A stretch of DNA of 54,084 bases, taken from NCBI GenBank assembly GCA_032718475.1, contig JAUCBJ010008805.1, positions 1-54,084 of the forward strand, written 5' to 3'. Every line of letters starts with the position of its first letter. Position 1 is the first letter of the stretch. The stretch is from Nemertoderma westbladi. Taxonomy: Eukaryota > Xenacoelomorpha > Nemertodermatida > Nemertodermatidae. The notes below the pieces were generated by a model. The model had not been told where the DNA came from and ran no database searches. It saw only the letters and a program-made list of their open reading frames with translations. The translations under genes were made by a program, and so were the position numbers. Positions 38,501 through 42,400 of this stretch are shown in pieces.

Positions 38501-41216
38501 TCTAGGTCCCTGAACAGGCAGTACTCTGTTAATCTACAGGAGCTTATAAACCAACAGGTTGATGCCATCAATGATGACAATGACACAGCAGGCAATCATC
38601 CCAGGCATGGAAATCAATAAACTCTGCTGACTGGGCAGAAAAGCCAACCAAACACCAAGGTTAAGGCAGAATCACCATCGCTTCAATGATTGGAAGGCCC
38701 ACTTTGAAAATGACACTCTTGTATTTTAAAGACCCCAAGGGGAACACCATCTACTCCACTGGCACGATTGGTCTTAATGCTCTTTGCAGAAGCCTTCAGT
38801 GGAGTAGATGGTGTACCCCCTGGGATCTTTAAAATACAATAGTGTTTATACCATCATAGTTTACATGTAGAGAATGACAAGAGACCCACATTAATTGTTG
38901 TATTGAAATAAATTGAAAAAAATTGAAAATTGAACACTCTATGGTTTTTTCGGGAATCTCATTGATCTCGATTGCTGCAAAGCTATACAATAGAATTCTA
39001 TTAAATAGTATCAGGGATCCCATTGAGAGACTGCTCCGTGTAAAGTGGAAATCAGAATGGGTTCCGGAAAGGTCGTGGGACCATGAAGCACATTCTGGCA
39101 CTTAGAACGAAAAATTGTTATCTTTATGGGGCATTGAGATGCCACCAAAATAATTGTAGGGCACCTTGCTCACATAAAATTGCGCAACCTGCAGCACCCT
39201 GCATAACATTCTGGAATATAAAGTAGTAGCCCTTTCAATGTAAATGTAATATGTGAATCTATTGAGGAAGAAAATATTTACCTAGACTCGTTAATTAAGT
39301 CAAAATTTAATATAATATGAAGATATAATAATAAATTATACATTTATATTTGTTATTTCAGGTGCCCTTATGGACTATTACAGCTTTATCAGTGAGGCCT
39401 GCATTATTTTTTCCCACAGCAAAGCCAGGTTCCCATTATACCGCTGGGTTGGCCTAAGCACTAATGTCTAAAATGTCTTGCGTAAGGACACAACGGTGAG
39501 AAATATCTACAGCCTTTAGTCGGATTCGAACCTGCGCCACCAAACACTATTGTGAAAGCATAGCAGTCAGTCGGGATATACTGTATATATAATTTCTCGA
39601 ATAAAAGAGGCCTGTATTTGCAGGCTGCAGGCAAGTTTGACGCATTAAACATGAATAAAGAATAATCAATAATCAATACACATTTGTGTTAAAAAATAAA
39701 AAGCCCGAGGTTTATATTAAGTAAAATGTATATAGAATAATACAACGTTTATAGAGTTATATTTATCGGCAGGAGTGAGTAAAAGCCCTCAACACGGAAG
39801 AGTCTCTGTTTATAATTACTTATATACGGCTACCGCAATGGAGTGAGGATGGAGTGAGATAAGATTTATCAAGAGTTAACTGATAATACTGTACTACTAC
39901 TAGGATCGGCATGCTGCATTGCAGCTGCATTTTTAAGAATGCTGTGCCGGCTTGTCAACCAAATTGCACCGCCACAACTCCCTATCACCCATGACATTTG
40001 CTAGATCATCCGCATCTTTAAGGCCAGTGTCCTTTAAGATGCGTCTCAAGTTTCAACTGATACACTCCGCTGACGAACGTGGCAGTCTAACCCACAAATA
40101 CATGTGGATGTTTCAAAGTCTCCATATATGTGACACATATACCTGAGAAAGTCGACTGGTGGTTAAAAATTTCCTGGGACCCCTATTGCGCAAAAAACAG
40201 ACATATTTCAAAATTTGGTGCTGGCACCAAAATTTGGCACCAACCAAAAAAACACGTTTGAAATTTTTTAATTAATTTATATGAGTTCCATCTAATTAAA
40301 AAAAAACCAAAAAACCGGTGTAAATCAAAAATAGAAATGTTACAAATCTTATTTCATGAAATTTAATTTAAAAAAAAACGACTCAAAAAAGTGCCAAAAG
40401 TAGGGTTAAAAAATGGTGCTATAACTCGAAAACTTCTCAATATTTTTGAAAACAGTTTTCACTATTAGGAAGGCAATAGATTTTTAGGAAAAGTCATAAA
40501 ATTTCACATTCCCAACTGTATTTGTTTCAGAGTTATATCAAGAAAAACACGGGGGGTCATATTATTGACCCCACCTCGGGGGTAATAGGGTTAAGCGACA
40601 TAGGGATCAGCGATGCTTTGTATATTCTGGAATTTCGAGAATTTCATTACTTGCCACAGCAGCGATATGGAGTATTTCTGCATATTTTCTTGAGTATATA
40701 TATTTAAAATATTCCCGTGGATATTATTAAATATTAGAAACTGAGTTGGCATGATGTCTTTGGTCCAAGCAAGATAATCTTTAAGCCAGATAGAATGTTT
40801 GCAATACAGATGGATGTGATTAAAATTATGAACTCCGTGTAGTCATTGTGATCTCAAATTTTGATCTGTTCGTTATAGAACTTTCATTATGTACGTATGA
40901 ATGGCAATGGGAGAATCGTGTAGGTGCATTATTCAAGGAATGGCTGTTCTTTCTTGTTCAGAGTTAGTGATATTCCAATATATCCGCTGCCACTACATTT
41001 AAAGTACTTTTAGCAGCTTTGGTCTAAAGAATATAGATTGTTTTTTACCCCCAAATTTACACAACTTTTATAAATACTTTACTCAGAGCGTTTAGTTCGT
41101 TCGGCATAAATCCATCAGTATCTGGAGTTACGAATGTGAGAATTACCGTAACATCTGTCTATGCAACATACAACAATGGAGCTCAGTATATTGGCTATGA
41201 TGGCTACAATGGATAA
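8358..41216 (+). CDS. Split host gene: beta/gamma-crystallin-like, FnII-like, TSP1 and F5/8C-like domains (5' end not found)
   Basis: Eight exons with AG/GT borders and matching phases give about 394 residues ending in TAA at 41214-41216. In order the product shows Greek-key motifs (exons 1-3), an FnII-like six-Cys module with FPF, WCAT and WGYC (exon 4), a TSP1 repeat with WGEWSSW (exon 5), and a discoidin/F5-8C-like domain (exons 6-8). No transmembrane segment is visible. With these domain types an extracellular role in carbohydrate, matrix or surface binding is likely; this is inference. The signal peptide exon must lie upstream because exon 1 starts in phase 2. Intron 4 is 20.5 kb, nearly all one antisense retroelement. 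I do not recognise a named orthologue. Coordinates here span introns; exons are listed separately. Confidence 0.75.
8538..8622 (+). pseudogene. Duplicated crystallin-motif exon fragment in intron 1
   Basis: After an acceptor-like ATTATTTTAG and before a donor-like GTATGG there is an 85-nt open stretch. It encodes IFIPTIRIILFSQPDYKG, closely parallel to RFIPTHGIMLFYGDYYTG in the preceding exon, and the DNA flanking both donors is also similar. Its entry phase (0) does not fit exon 1's exit phase (1), so it cannot be spliced between the two exons in frame. It is either a decayed duplication or an alternative exon with another partner. Confidence 0.45.
9093..9243 (+). CDS. Host gene exon 2: crystallin-like domain, middle
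   Basis: Acceptor ccattattgtag and donor GTAATT. It encodes GEAVVSC..., two Cys, then SVVVSGIFPWTAYR, the start of the next Greek-key motif. Phases 1 in, 2 out, which fit both neighbours. Confidence 0.75.
9271..9892. mobile_element. Non-autonomous inverted-repeat element in intron 2
   Basis: The left end begins GTGGGGCGAGACACGTAGTC. The right end, read in reverse, begins GTGGGGACTT and rejoins the same sequence (CACGTAGTCGGC, GCATACGGTTCATATAG), giving arms of about 65 bp. The interior has no ORF and holds a TCTG/TCCG microsatellite. Related ends occur in the element at 44333-46649, and one monomer of the 50-bp satellite found there abuts the right arm here. Confidence 0.6.
9333..9376. repeat. 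(TCTG)n/(TCCG) microsatellite
   Basis: About eleven tetranucleotide units with a regular TCCG every third or fourth unit, inside the inverted-repeat element next to its left arm. Confidence 0.9.
9893..10435. other. Intron 2, AT-rich, no gene seen
   Basis: Contains one satellite-like piece at its start, then TAA-rich low-complexity sequence up to the 3' end of a minus-strand retrotransposon remnant. Confidence 0.5.
10436..11490 (-). pseudogene. Non-LTR retrotransposon remnant in intron 2 (ORF C-terminus, frameshifted)
   Basis: Three overlapping minus-strand frames (11445-11128, 11326-10856, 11013-10588), and a fourth to 10436, each carry part of one protein. Markers are LPVRHGGIGIRDP, CEGCGEPFSTTHALNCKSGG (CX2C...HX3C), then RHDEVREVFGDL, FDIAIVNADAPSYAH and FTPLVGTTDGM. 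The order zinc motif, RHxEVRD, FDIxVxNxxAPSY is known to me from invertebrate non-LTR retroelement polyproteins. At least two frameshifts and truncation before the RT core make it dead. GC content is much higher than its surroundings, indicating recent insertion into the intron. It is distantly similar in layout to 4420-5870. Confidence 0.65.
11732..11853 (+). CDS. Host gene exon 3: Greek-key motif, end of crystallin-like domain
   Basis: Acceptor cacaatttcag, donor GTTAGT. It encodes GVNYAGQSPVSFKPGYYG then ISSIHIVCEE. With the end of exon 2 (PWTAYR) this gives W-x-A-Y...NYxGx...F-x-PGxY...ISSI, a complete beta/gamma-crystallin Greek key. Phases 2 in, 1 out. Confidence 0.75.
12028..12216 (+). 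CDS. Host gene exon 4: fibronectin type II / kringle-like module
   Basis: Acceptor ttccctttgcag, donor GTAAAG. It encodes a 62-residue module with six Cys. RNCRFPFIYDGTEYTDC, WCATEV and WGYCTPDC are the hallmark CxFPFxYxGxxYxxC...WCAT...WGYC of FnII-like domains. One exon equals one module with phase 1 at both ends, a shuffling-friendly layout. Confidence 0.85.
12452..12811. repeat. Dispersed repeat interrupted by the intronic retroelement
   Basis: Resembles 43505-43890: both have GGTTTTCCTGGTCGC, CATTTCGA, GGCTGTCGGTTAT, GACAGAC runs and TTTTCATATTTGGAATCT. This copy stops at CTCTAGAT and its continuation (GATGAAATAGAAAAAAA) resumes at 32430, beyond the retroelement. The uninterrupted copy at 43853 reads straight across, so it serves as the empty site. 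Confidence 0.75.
12812..14690 (-). repeat. 3' LTR of intronic BEL/Pao element
   Basis: Matches 30538-32415 nearly base for base (offset about 17.7 kb), from TATTTGAAGAGACAG to TTTAGGGAATA. No coding frame. A polypurine-like GGAGCGG (minus strand) lies immediately 5' of it at about 14691-14697. It carries a tRNA-like unit at 14497-14573 and a C-run near 13833 that differs in length from the partner. Confidence 0.85.
14485..14573 (-). ncRNA. tRNA-like Pol III unit in 3' LTR
   Basis: On the minus strand, TAGCTCAGTCGG (14564-14553) fits the A box and GAGTTCGAATCCT (14518-14506) the B box. The D-arm stem GCTC/GAGC is intact. A T6 run (14490-14485) follows the 3' end by about 7 nt, as a Pol III terminator would. 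The anticodon arm does not fold and the T stem has a mismatch, so this is not a working tRNA gene. The same unit is in the other LTR. Confidence 0.6.
14691..15580 (-). other. 3' untranslated region of intronic element with degenerate AT-rich repeats
   Basis: No ORF. Variants of GCATAARTTCGGAATAAT recur many times between about 14930 and 15510, with runs of AATAYAAAT. Three copies of the 16-bp motif lie at 14990, 15187 and 15545, the first two with matching flanks (AAGAAA before, ATCTACT after), so they belong to a larger duplicated unit of about 200 bp. Confidence 0.6.
15581..15887 (-). pseudogene. Frameshifted C-terminal extension of ORF3
   Basis: Just past the ORF3 stop the other frame is open for about 100 codons to a TAA at 15581. 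It is protein-like: Ser/Thr/Pro-rich, with RSRGIGRGFG in the middle and a basic RGRGRARSTKR tail. The frames cross in a GGATAC-type short repeat at about 15900-15930, a likely site of a one-base slip. I read it as the original C-terminus of ORF3. A basic tail next to zinc knuckles would fit nucleic-acid binding; that is inference. Confidence 0.5.
15888..19310 (-). CDS. ORF3 of intronic BEL/Pao element: 1140-aa zinc-knuckle protein of unknown function
   Basis: A single uninterrupted frame downstream of integrase, same strand. Three CCHC knuckles sit at about residues 866-879 (CGKCGVAGHHSTKC), 891-905 (CGWCGDQGSHTFYTC, one residue longer) and 912-925 (CTYCNIKGHRASEC). The N-terminal ~250 residues are charged and helical-looking. 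No signal peptide or transmembrane segment is apparent, so it is not an envelope protein, the usual extra ORF of LTR elements in this position. It has no recognisable protease, RT or integrase signature. One 16-bp motif copy encodes GRLASL at about residue 258. I do not recognise the family. It may be a captured Gag-like or RNA-binding protein. Intact length in a copy whose integrase is broken is notable. Confidence 0.8.
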   Translation of the reverse strand: MEKGIQGEPRWGYDIQEEAAAPFERFGAKDYTIFGIKELSESTAKLARTKYDSNVLKRRQNALNERIESLRKTFNELYPYDALCDTGDISEDPDTEISRLYHTMQYLKAHEPMPAVRDEFDGMHLYRRTRGDDRETKEAFSVYKLYYQCGSCMREQRNAIPMRLNKENPEPILARCSNHQQLRYQEGGYPLSNPYHSFAMTGPKAGETVVYPPKIVEPDVFELTLDEANQSTREKKEALSLYKAYKAFEKGEMEEWGGRLASLPYHWTSHDQTPAKEMTPEVFESINFAQNVIQRLQIASPERTREMQPYSTSTTKPLSTTLNFPISIPVRQDTTYEIPIVDHPEIISNLEFLPAVVFSDMSKIYDLRRHITQKVVYNVPPHIQDFKELDRAGADIAPSNLKGYLTKTIRLWIGTGTFESDTDIAADWRGKVIRFEDDKDIEKIWQPSEELLDEWNRTFRSFQENGYMFYDNEGGSHQQSLTSKTIQIRAADGVLHVFSSQRSDKRMPIPPANTKRHHLITDIVKKMDQACNIDARMLPKMVRNMILDKTVVKIGSGVREDLINDFAGMTDSDDRLPTPYVDTRPLILWSIEQGYFREYNTQKTGTGYISYLLFNWDYKESKRTKYIETYGEGDTPDMSEFESQLKWRGCVYWAITSPPRAVLQYYLAIESSVNVCLIADIVSRTLKRHPLCLGEDHTFYMEGRIHTDVFRRFLEPFYNSDAQCNAFTRAGFSIFRDVYLRCAGSLIERPSMFILLPYEGERIVEITDESRQTRAPIGHLGDDFEVTTTITDDPLEELLEIERNLPKKSQTEIRQLEATDAIVCIQPSETYQPIDPDDYDYSVGGSVRPIGDLIYERVWYPANTMCGKCGVAGHHSTKCSGKHITTTQLICGWCGDQGSHTFYTCWRFMAQCTYCNIKGHRASECQLRDIPYEHESVKLVRKLFDEWEDLADEHVSAQRRRFPMRAHLGFWAVNPQTMMSEGYISAMPQYDELIEVVDILPHDSGFRVVREYLLQIHPDNKNTWNFQKVVNRITYGEFDRFRTEKRNKGAWLTVAWAYRAAFYHKRIRASVFEVLEATNIPATPVAPSARHPRENGQGRIIRVQKVGQQLKKSINIEERKGAEPTIRITRDTGYGYGIAS
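19311..19968 (-). other. Non-coding gap between integrase and ORF3
   Basis: No frame of note. Holds one 16-bp motif copy at 19669 with the AAGAAA flank. A possible leader for a separate ORF3 transcript, but no promoter could be pointed out. Confidence 0.4.
19969..22089 (-). pseudogene. Integrase region of intronic BEL/Pao element, one frame with two nonsense codons
   Basis: One minus-strand frame runs 22089 to 19969, broken only by TGA at 21309-21307 and TAA at 20940-20938. The segment before the TGA ends with the Pao-type WIVRFVQYV...LTLTEIDRCE stretch. The middle has the HHCC zinc-binding domain (H-x-H-L-KHAGRHH ... CIICKK). The core shows TGIDCFGP (first Asp), YSDQGTNFVG (second Asp) and GVWERLIRSIK (Glu), i.e. 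the DDE triad, followed by a C-terminal domain with RRFWITGVI. The function would be cDNA insertion into host DNA. The TGA could be a CpG decay of CGA. As it stands integrase would need readthrough twice. The first ~150 residues are low-similarity, Ser/Pro-rich. Confidence 0.8.
22090..23170 (-). other. Stop-rich ~1.1-kb spacer between RNase H and integrase
   Basis: In BEL/Pao elements these domains normally sit in one polyprotein. Here the Gag-Pol frame stops at 23171 and the next related frame opens at 22089. No frame longer than about 108 codons fills the gap, and those seen have no recognisable motif. I found no terminal repeats or target duplication to define an insertion. Confidence 0.5.
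23171..29728 (-). CDS. Gag-protease-RT-RNase H polyprotein of intronic BEL/Pao element (2185 aa)
   Basis: ATG at 29728 gives MSDKQDYTKN. Residues ~320-410 are an Ala/Glu/Arg-rich helix built of AAELERQT repeats. A Gag core lies near 850-945 (PPKFSGSSKHWHTF). CX2CX4HX4C knuckle CWRCTRHGHVRKDC is near 1125, followed by CPSCGRNHDGLLH. An aspartic protease has LDSASSHSYMDEQ near 1258. RT has FYVDDGLQSC near 1783, and RNase H begins at FSDASDNGFG near 1961, with a Lys-rich tail ending at the stop. These correspond to the DUF1759, DUF1758 and Peptidase_A17 regions of Pao polyproteins. No nonsense codon interrupts the 6.5 kb. Large for the family because of a long pre-Gag region. Confidence 0.9.
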   Translation of the reverse strand: MSDKQDYTKNTPTDYDSCDADKSAAEELQGKTREPTEPTPCASPVHPTGVPDAVVRGDGRTEDFLTVPQPRYRETDMVSSVGSTESVVRSVGGYMAHITRSIGEGQRILDELTAPMSRFEFYTLQVRVQSKVHKSVDNLIGLQDLARQRQDMDTQLRILEKLMIAREKLIQFKSTIRQIQQEQADQLLGESVSDELLQPEEEQELYRLDGQLKHLTDHLRMCGEDVGDLETVPEYTRETSPVRIESAPGILDQLLVSIRSEIGEGSMVTSEVARQQQQFYRQQHEMEEQTQLLMIQAAVEEEKIRVANVARISHLQEQAELEAAEMERLELDIAQQAAAAELAQRTAAAELERQTAVAAAELERQTVAAELAQRTAAAELERQTAAAELERQTAAAELERKRLVSEARVEMKTRQIKAQSAIRQAEFEAQQQQTEQREKEVKLRFELEKKARELAEAKENLDLLARDRSMRSRDGHDLDQIEVRHRQIQERMKEGSIGAPGRERQLVKDLCQRFPQVTPMFAPVTTKEPVSIAGSSDISPIHGATEHRLVIPDKFIPSRATSSPILKVKVSNPPITDRSSLLTGPALLTTKQVSPPSTPKLVTHYTYPMTFRPTRPLDSNAVVQPPFNQFTSQSTTSRKTCEPTEQRRTVDTRPFNQFTSQSTTSRKTCEPTEQRRSVDDVPKRNIRIRMTQRTRARRPPYPDDSSTSSESDYPKREVFRTGAADEYKRERSDNSFVDNPPQNTPTQKVLQPTDAISTQQFADILRPVVNKLAQIEERLEEAQTDSSRNTEFEHNRYPKEPQRTIPSKNTAYQGKAPRRDINQITNQGRETLNVAEEIAKFAARQGLPVQQPPKFSGSSKHWHTFVDYIESQIAVCAFTSREKFNYLLQTLSGEPKRLAETFVGVPDAFELAYDRLTSIYGGTVSMARSVIEELCKGGAITKPVDLLKLADEIKNAITTLRSIGQLDYGNTPTVLLKIIGRLHHRLRREWRKIEYQREERGGFLKLEDVYLLISREAVVETRSNYTDQHIVAEGITLPSSNRQKPQTTSTKTATYATSTETRQFSDGSRVSAPIGIKQTRQQLSTDFSGCQYCEHLGKRYIGHKLRGCRQFRELNSEERRLQIRPLDSCWRCTRHGHVRKDCPNTDTCPSCGRNHDGLLHPDSHTPTKRFAREHPEAAAKCNTAYKNRESKTTPTFVTHIKDCFSEQSGSSDEESEDDDVYSDGDEQPSIALLTTDQLKGFSVIPIKITGTKGSKRIYAILDSASSHSYMDEQIADVVTDLRQGKHVSYTVSSMHGQRAIPVTRVKLNLDTLLPKSQHSEKERSLLPFKDLTFAATKDFSNLLGPVPEQSLEDRKYFRHLGVPECPVNYRSVAMLIGTDQFNLHQVWETRPSAVVAGNAYACRTPIGWYTRAPVRTLDISDEEDDIQSTCSLLTTTSTHSFSHDVDYTTLHTKHDRRVTSMISHKEQLIHQVSLELGEKTSQPEIPSTTDDNAGRLASPPTPITSTIPVDINDDALRNHQVEQAALDKELTEKTIRWLEQDTAEPGSYEPCMSEQEKQSLKIMEDTIRQTKDGHYEVGMLWRSQSPKLINNYPLALRRLHSIRQRLLKDEKAHLQYNTQMETYLTKGYAIRMTNPEIVTDQTYYLPHHYVRHPNKPDKVRVVNDCAALFEGMSLNSELMDGPNMNNYLMGVIMRFRQRQVAFTCDVEAMFHQVRALERDRDSLRFLWYPEGDLSLPPATYQMQVRVFGARDSPNCTMYALKQAARDQKHIYDPEIIKIVECDFYVDDGLQSCDTVERAITVAHQLRDCLEGGGFNLTKFASNSAELVDSFGTTERGGGDIDLEFEPLPTTKVLGLFWDPNTDNFRVKVRLDSQENTLTKRSCLSKLSRLFDPLGFISPIILQARIYMRSIWKDGLTWDEPISSDQVDLWKTWEAELSSLEDYSIPRVYFPLQTTFPDNLELHCFSDASDNGFGVAAYLRRQVDSEEFDVSLITSKAKTMPTKYMTTPRAELQAATLSTTIVNLIQTELQSSLQIFYWTDATLVLFYINNDTLEIKTFVANRRAEILDRSIKEDWRHCPGPQNPADIASRGMMPEEFCKPENKEFWQHGPQFLQGSIQHWPPLYDNKSNTIPKDAEIKKPKKGKAKKKTAAKLKKKPKAKWKDITSKVKNGRLASLSTPDTLPDGT
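27694..27861. repeat. 84-bp in-frame tandem duplication in Gag
   Basis: Two 84-bp units differing at very few bases, each containing one 16-bp motif copy (27717 and 27801). They add a 28-residue repeat that includes RKTCEPTEQRR to the protein. The frame is kept. Confidence 0.9.
28515..28745. repeat. Coding minisatellite in Gag (AAELERQT repeats)
   Basis: Units built on CTAACTCGGCTGCTGCCGTT, mostly 30 bp, eight or so in number. Translated on the minus strand they give an Ala-rich, charged helix, probably coiled coil. Such in-frame arrays gain and lose units easily. Confidence 0.85.
29815..29938 (-). promoter_or_regulatory. Three hairpins in the leader of the intronic element
   Basis: Three copies of an imperfect palindrome, arms ATAAAATTRGCC and GGCCRATTTTAY with 3-5 nt loops, at 29815-29842, 29852-29880 and 29911-29938. 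They end about 90-210 nt before the Gag start. Possible packaging, dimerisation or translation structures; the function is inference. Confidence 0.6.
29939..30537 (-). other. 5' leader of intronic element, LTR-proximal part
   Basis: No ORF and no tRNA-complementary primer site that I can recognise next to the LTR edge at 30538, where the minus strand reads GTAGGAATATGTTTTACTG. Confidence 0.4.
30538..32425 (-). repeat. 5' LTR of intronic BEL/Pao element
   Basis: Partner of 12812-14690. Shared sequence ends at GGGAATA (32415). Ten further bases (TAATTCTATA, 32416-32425) precede the right-hand CTAGAT duplication and have no match beside the 3' LTR. They may be extra bases at the LTR 5' end. No ORF. 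Confidence 0.8.
32210..32298 (-). ncRNA. tRNA-like Pol III unit in 5' LTR
   Basis: Same A box, B box and T6 terminator as at 14485-14573 and identical over the tRNA-like part. It begins about 117 bp into the 5' LTR (minus strand), a position that would be U3. Confidence 0.6.
32701..32862 (+). CDS. Host gene exon 5: thrombospondin type 1 repeat
   Basis: Acceptor tattttttag, donor GTATGC. It encodes DGGWGEWSSWSS, then RRLCDNPTPSPSGEPCNG and a final Cys. WxxWxxW, the basic strand RR and CDNPxP...G-x-xC are diagnostic of TSP1. The phase 1-1 exon is one module. It follows the FnII exon across the 20.5-kb intron. Confidence 0.85.
32863..33394. other. Intron 5, first part; nothing recognised
   Basis: AT-rich, no coding similarity. 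Confidence 0.5.
33395..33962. mobile_element. MITE-like inverted-repeat element in intron 5
   Basis: The left end CACCATGACCCGTA...GACACGGATGCTCCCC and the right end GGGGGGTCCGTGTC...TACGGGTCATGGTG are inverted versions of each other over about 50 bp, with small gaps. The 560-bp unit has no ORF. The flanks are TA-rich (GAATA / GAATATA), so a TA or longer target duplication cannot be fixed. Confidence 0.5.
33963..34652. other. Intron 5, second part; nothing recognised
   Basis: Mixed-composition sequence that looks like old repeat, but no family markers could be named. Confidence 0.4.
34653..34815 (+). CDS. Host gene exon 6: start of F5/8C (discoidin)-like domain
   Basis: Acceptor gcctttgtag, donor GTTGGT (weak). 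It encodes SSIFDSNFACTQAMYNNGAS, then WATNHQGVNSWYITYF and AKTITR. S-x-I-x-DS-x-F..., A-W-A and W-x-x-x-x-F...KTITR match the first half of galactose-binding discoidin folds. Phases 1 in, 2 out. Confidence 0.65.
34816..35453. other. Intron 6; nothing recognised
   Basis: AT-rich with short GTTAGTGATAGTCACATTAG stutters near 34905-34935. No coding similarity. Confidence 0.5.
35454..35567 (+). CDS. Host gene exon 7: F5/8C-like domain, middle
   Basis: Acceptor tatatacttgcag, donor GTTAGT. It encodes LYYQHRTTGSCLHCERNKG then ISVLFNTGDIRYFTLPNS. It continues the exon 6 frame (phase 2 to 2) and supplies the two-Cys middle and the I-x-x-x-F-x-x-G ... LP strand of the domain. Confidence 0.6.
35568..37099. 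other. Intron 7, first part, with a dispersed repeat copy
   Basis: 36068-36200 shares GGCGTCTCAAGAAAG, TGTCCAC and GCTTAGTCACT with 42150-42400 and is related to 39918-40060, so it is a third copy of that repeat. 36630-37100 may be the 5' part of the LINE that follows. No host exon seen. Confidence 0.5.
37100..39115 (+). pseudogene. AP-endonuclease LINE remnant in intron 7
   Basis: Plus-strand frames in order: 37472-37813 (AP-endonuclease with LSAVGVQEHR, GIGLLI and IVCYSPTS), a short FLGDFIV near 37855, 37967-38620 (KLWTHSGPSGHKSQLDHIL and the DRRLIVAKVRL block, i.e. the endonuclease end and linker), and 38940-39115 (RT start, GISLISIAAKLYNRILLN). Stops and frameshifts separate them. The RT is cut off at 39115 after the same segment that is preserved at 7778-8158. 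The family is CR1/RTE-like; I do not push it further. It lies sense to the host gene. Confidence 0.75.
38719..38839. repeat. Fold-back: 43-bp inverted arms within the LINE remnant
   Basis: 38719-38761 and 38797-38839 are near-perfect inverted copies (core CCATCTACTCCACTG / CAGTGGAGTAGATGG) with a 35-nt loop. The left arm fits the expected LINE reading (YFKDPKGNT), so the right arm looks like an inverted duplicate. Confidence 0.85.
39360..39600 (-). mobile_element. tRNA-derived SINE
   Basis: On the minus strand GGTGGCGCAGGTTCGAATCC (B box, near 39543-39524) heads a tail with TGTCCTTACGCAAGAC and GGGAACCTGGC, a layout common in metazoan tRNA-derived SINEs. The A box half is degenerate. Intron 7 location. 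Confidence 0.55.
39918..40060. repeat. Dispersed repeat copy (second of three)
   Basis: AAGAATGCTGTGCCGGCTTG, CACAACTCC and GCCAGTGTCCTT match 42160-42280 with scattered changes. The parent element is not recognised; the sequence may be an old LINE fragment. Confidence 0.55.
40061..41086. other. Intron 7, last part; nothing recognised
   Basis: A-rich low-complexity blocks (40200-40450) and unique AT-rich sequence up to the exon 8 acceptor. Confidence 0.5.
41087..41216 (+). CDS. Host gene exon 8 (last): end of F5/8C-like domain and stop
   Basis: Acceptor aatactttactcag. It encodes AFSSFGINPSVSG, VTNVRITVTSVY, YNNGAQYIGYDGYNG and TAA. V-xx-VRITVTSVY is the usual closing strand of discoidin-like domains. 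Joins exon 7 in phase 2. Confidence 0.7.
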
Positions 41217-41271
41217 AGTTTAACAGGTTGGCAACTCAAATCGCATTATTATTAATTTATTTATTTATTAT

Positions 41272-41277
41272 AATAAA
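41272..41277 (+). promoter_or_regulatory. Poly(A) signal AATAAA
   Basis: Canonical hexamer 56 nt after the stop codon; implies a short 3' UTR. Confidence 0.6.
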
Positions 41278-41505
41278 AACTGCAGACGCCCACTCTGTTT
41301 CTCCCTCTTACATAAAAATGTGTTTTTTGAAATTTGGGCTAAACTGCTGAATTTTGGCACCACATATCACCGGCAAGTTATAGGATAACAGTCAAACATC
41401 TGGAGACGACTTTCAAAATGTTTAAGTCATGTAAATCAGTATTTTACAATACTGTAAACAAGTTACCTACTGTACCTGTATTATGTTAAATGCCGATTAA
41501 TTCTT

Positions 41506-41577
41506 AATTCATTTTTTAGCCCAATTCTCAATTCATTTTTTAGCCCAATTCTTAATTCATTTTTTAGCCCAATTCTT
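41506..41577. repeat. 24-bp tandem repeat, three copies
   Basis: Unit AATTCATTTTTTAGCCCAAT plus four bases, 3' of the host gene. Confidence 0.9.
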
Positions 41578-42149
41578 AAACCCAGTTCATTGTTCGTTTT
41601 ACACATTTTATTTTCAGAGCAAAGCTAATGGATGGCTCGCGTCTTAAACTGGAGACGAAGATATTTATGTCTACCATTTCATTAATTCTACCCATTCAGA
41701 TTCTACAGTATTATCTACCCATTAATCGACTGTAATAATATAAGTTATCAACAATGGTGAAAGGAAATAATACAGAACATTTTCATATATTTCACTAACA
41801 CTGAATGTATCTCTAATTATATTACTGTAGATTTCACTCAGCACTTTATCCACCCCAACTTACCCGAGTTCTCTGTAAATATATTTTATTGAATTACAAT
41901 AATATGTTGCGGTACTGAGTACCTTAGAGACAGAACAACATAGAACATCAAAATGGCTTGATGCAAGATGGCGATAAATTCTAGAGTCGAATATTGGTCC
42001 ACTAACAACTTATTGGAGAACTATAACAACCATACTACTACTACTACGTACTATAATCGGCCTACTGCATTGAAACTGCACATTGAGATGCTATGCCGGA
42101 TTAACAAAATATTTTGTCATCACCATGCAATCCATAATTGGCAAGCCCA
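41578..42149. other. Non-coding sequence 3' of the host gene
   Basis: AT-rich. From about 42040 it grades into a dispersed repeat. No gene seen. Confidence 0.5.
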
Positions 42150-42400
42150 ATGCAGCGTGAATTAAGAATGCTATGCCGCTTGTCAACAAAGTTGCACTAT
42201 CACAACTCCTTATCCCCCATGACTATCGCGAGATTATCAGCATCTTCAAGGCTAGTGTCCTTACAAGACGTCTCACGAAAGACATGGGCTTGTCCACCAT
42301 GCTTAGTCACTCTTTGAGGCTGCCAAGGCACAAGATCGTGCACAAGATTGTTCTTGACACAACGAATCCGCCGTAGCATTCTTGTGAAATCGTGTGCATT
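42150..42400. repeat. Dispersed repeat copy (third of three, longest)
   Basis: Covers both the part shared with 39918-40060 and the part shared with 36068-36200, which shows that those two are pieces of one family. Confidence 0.6.
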
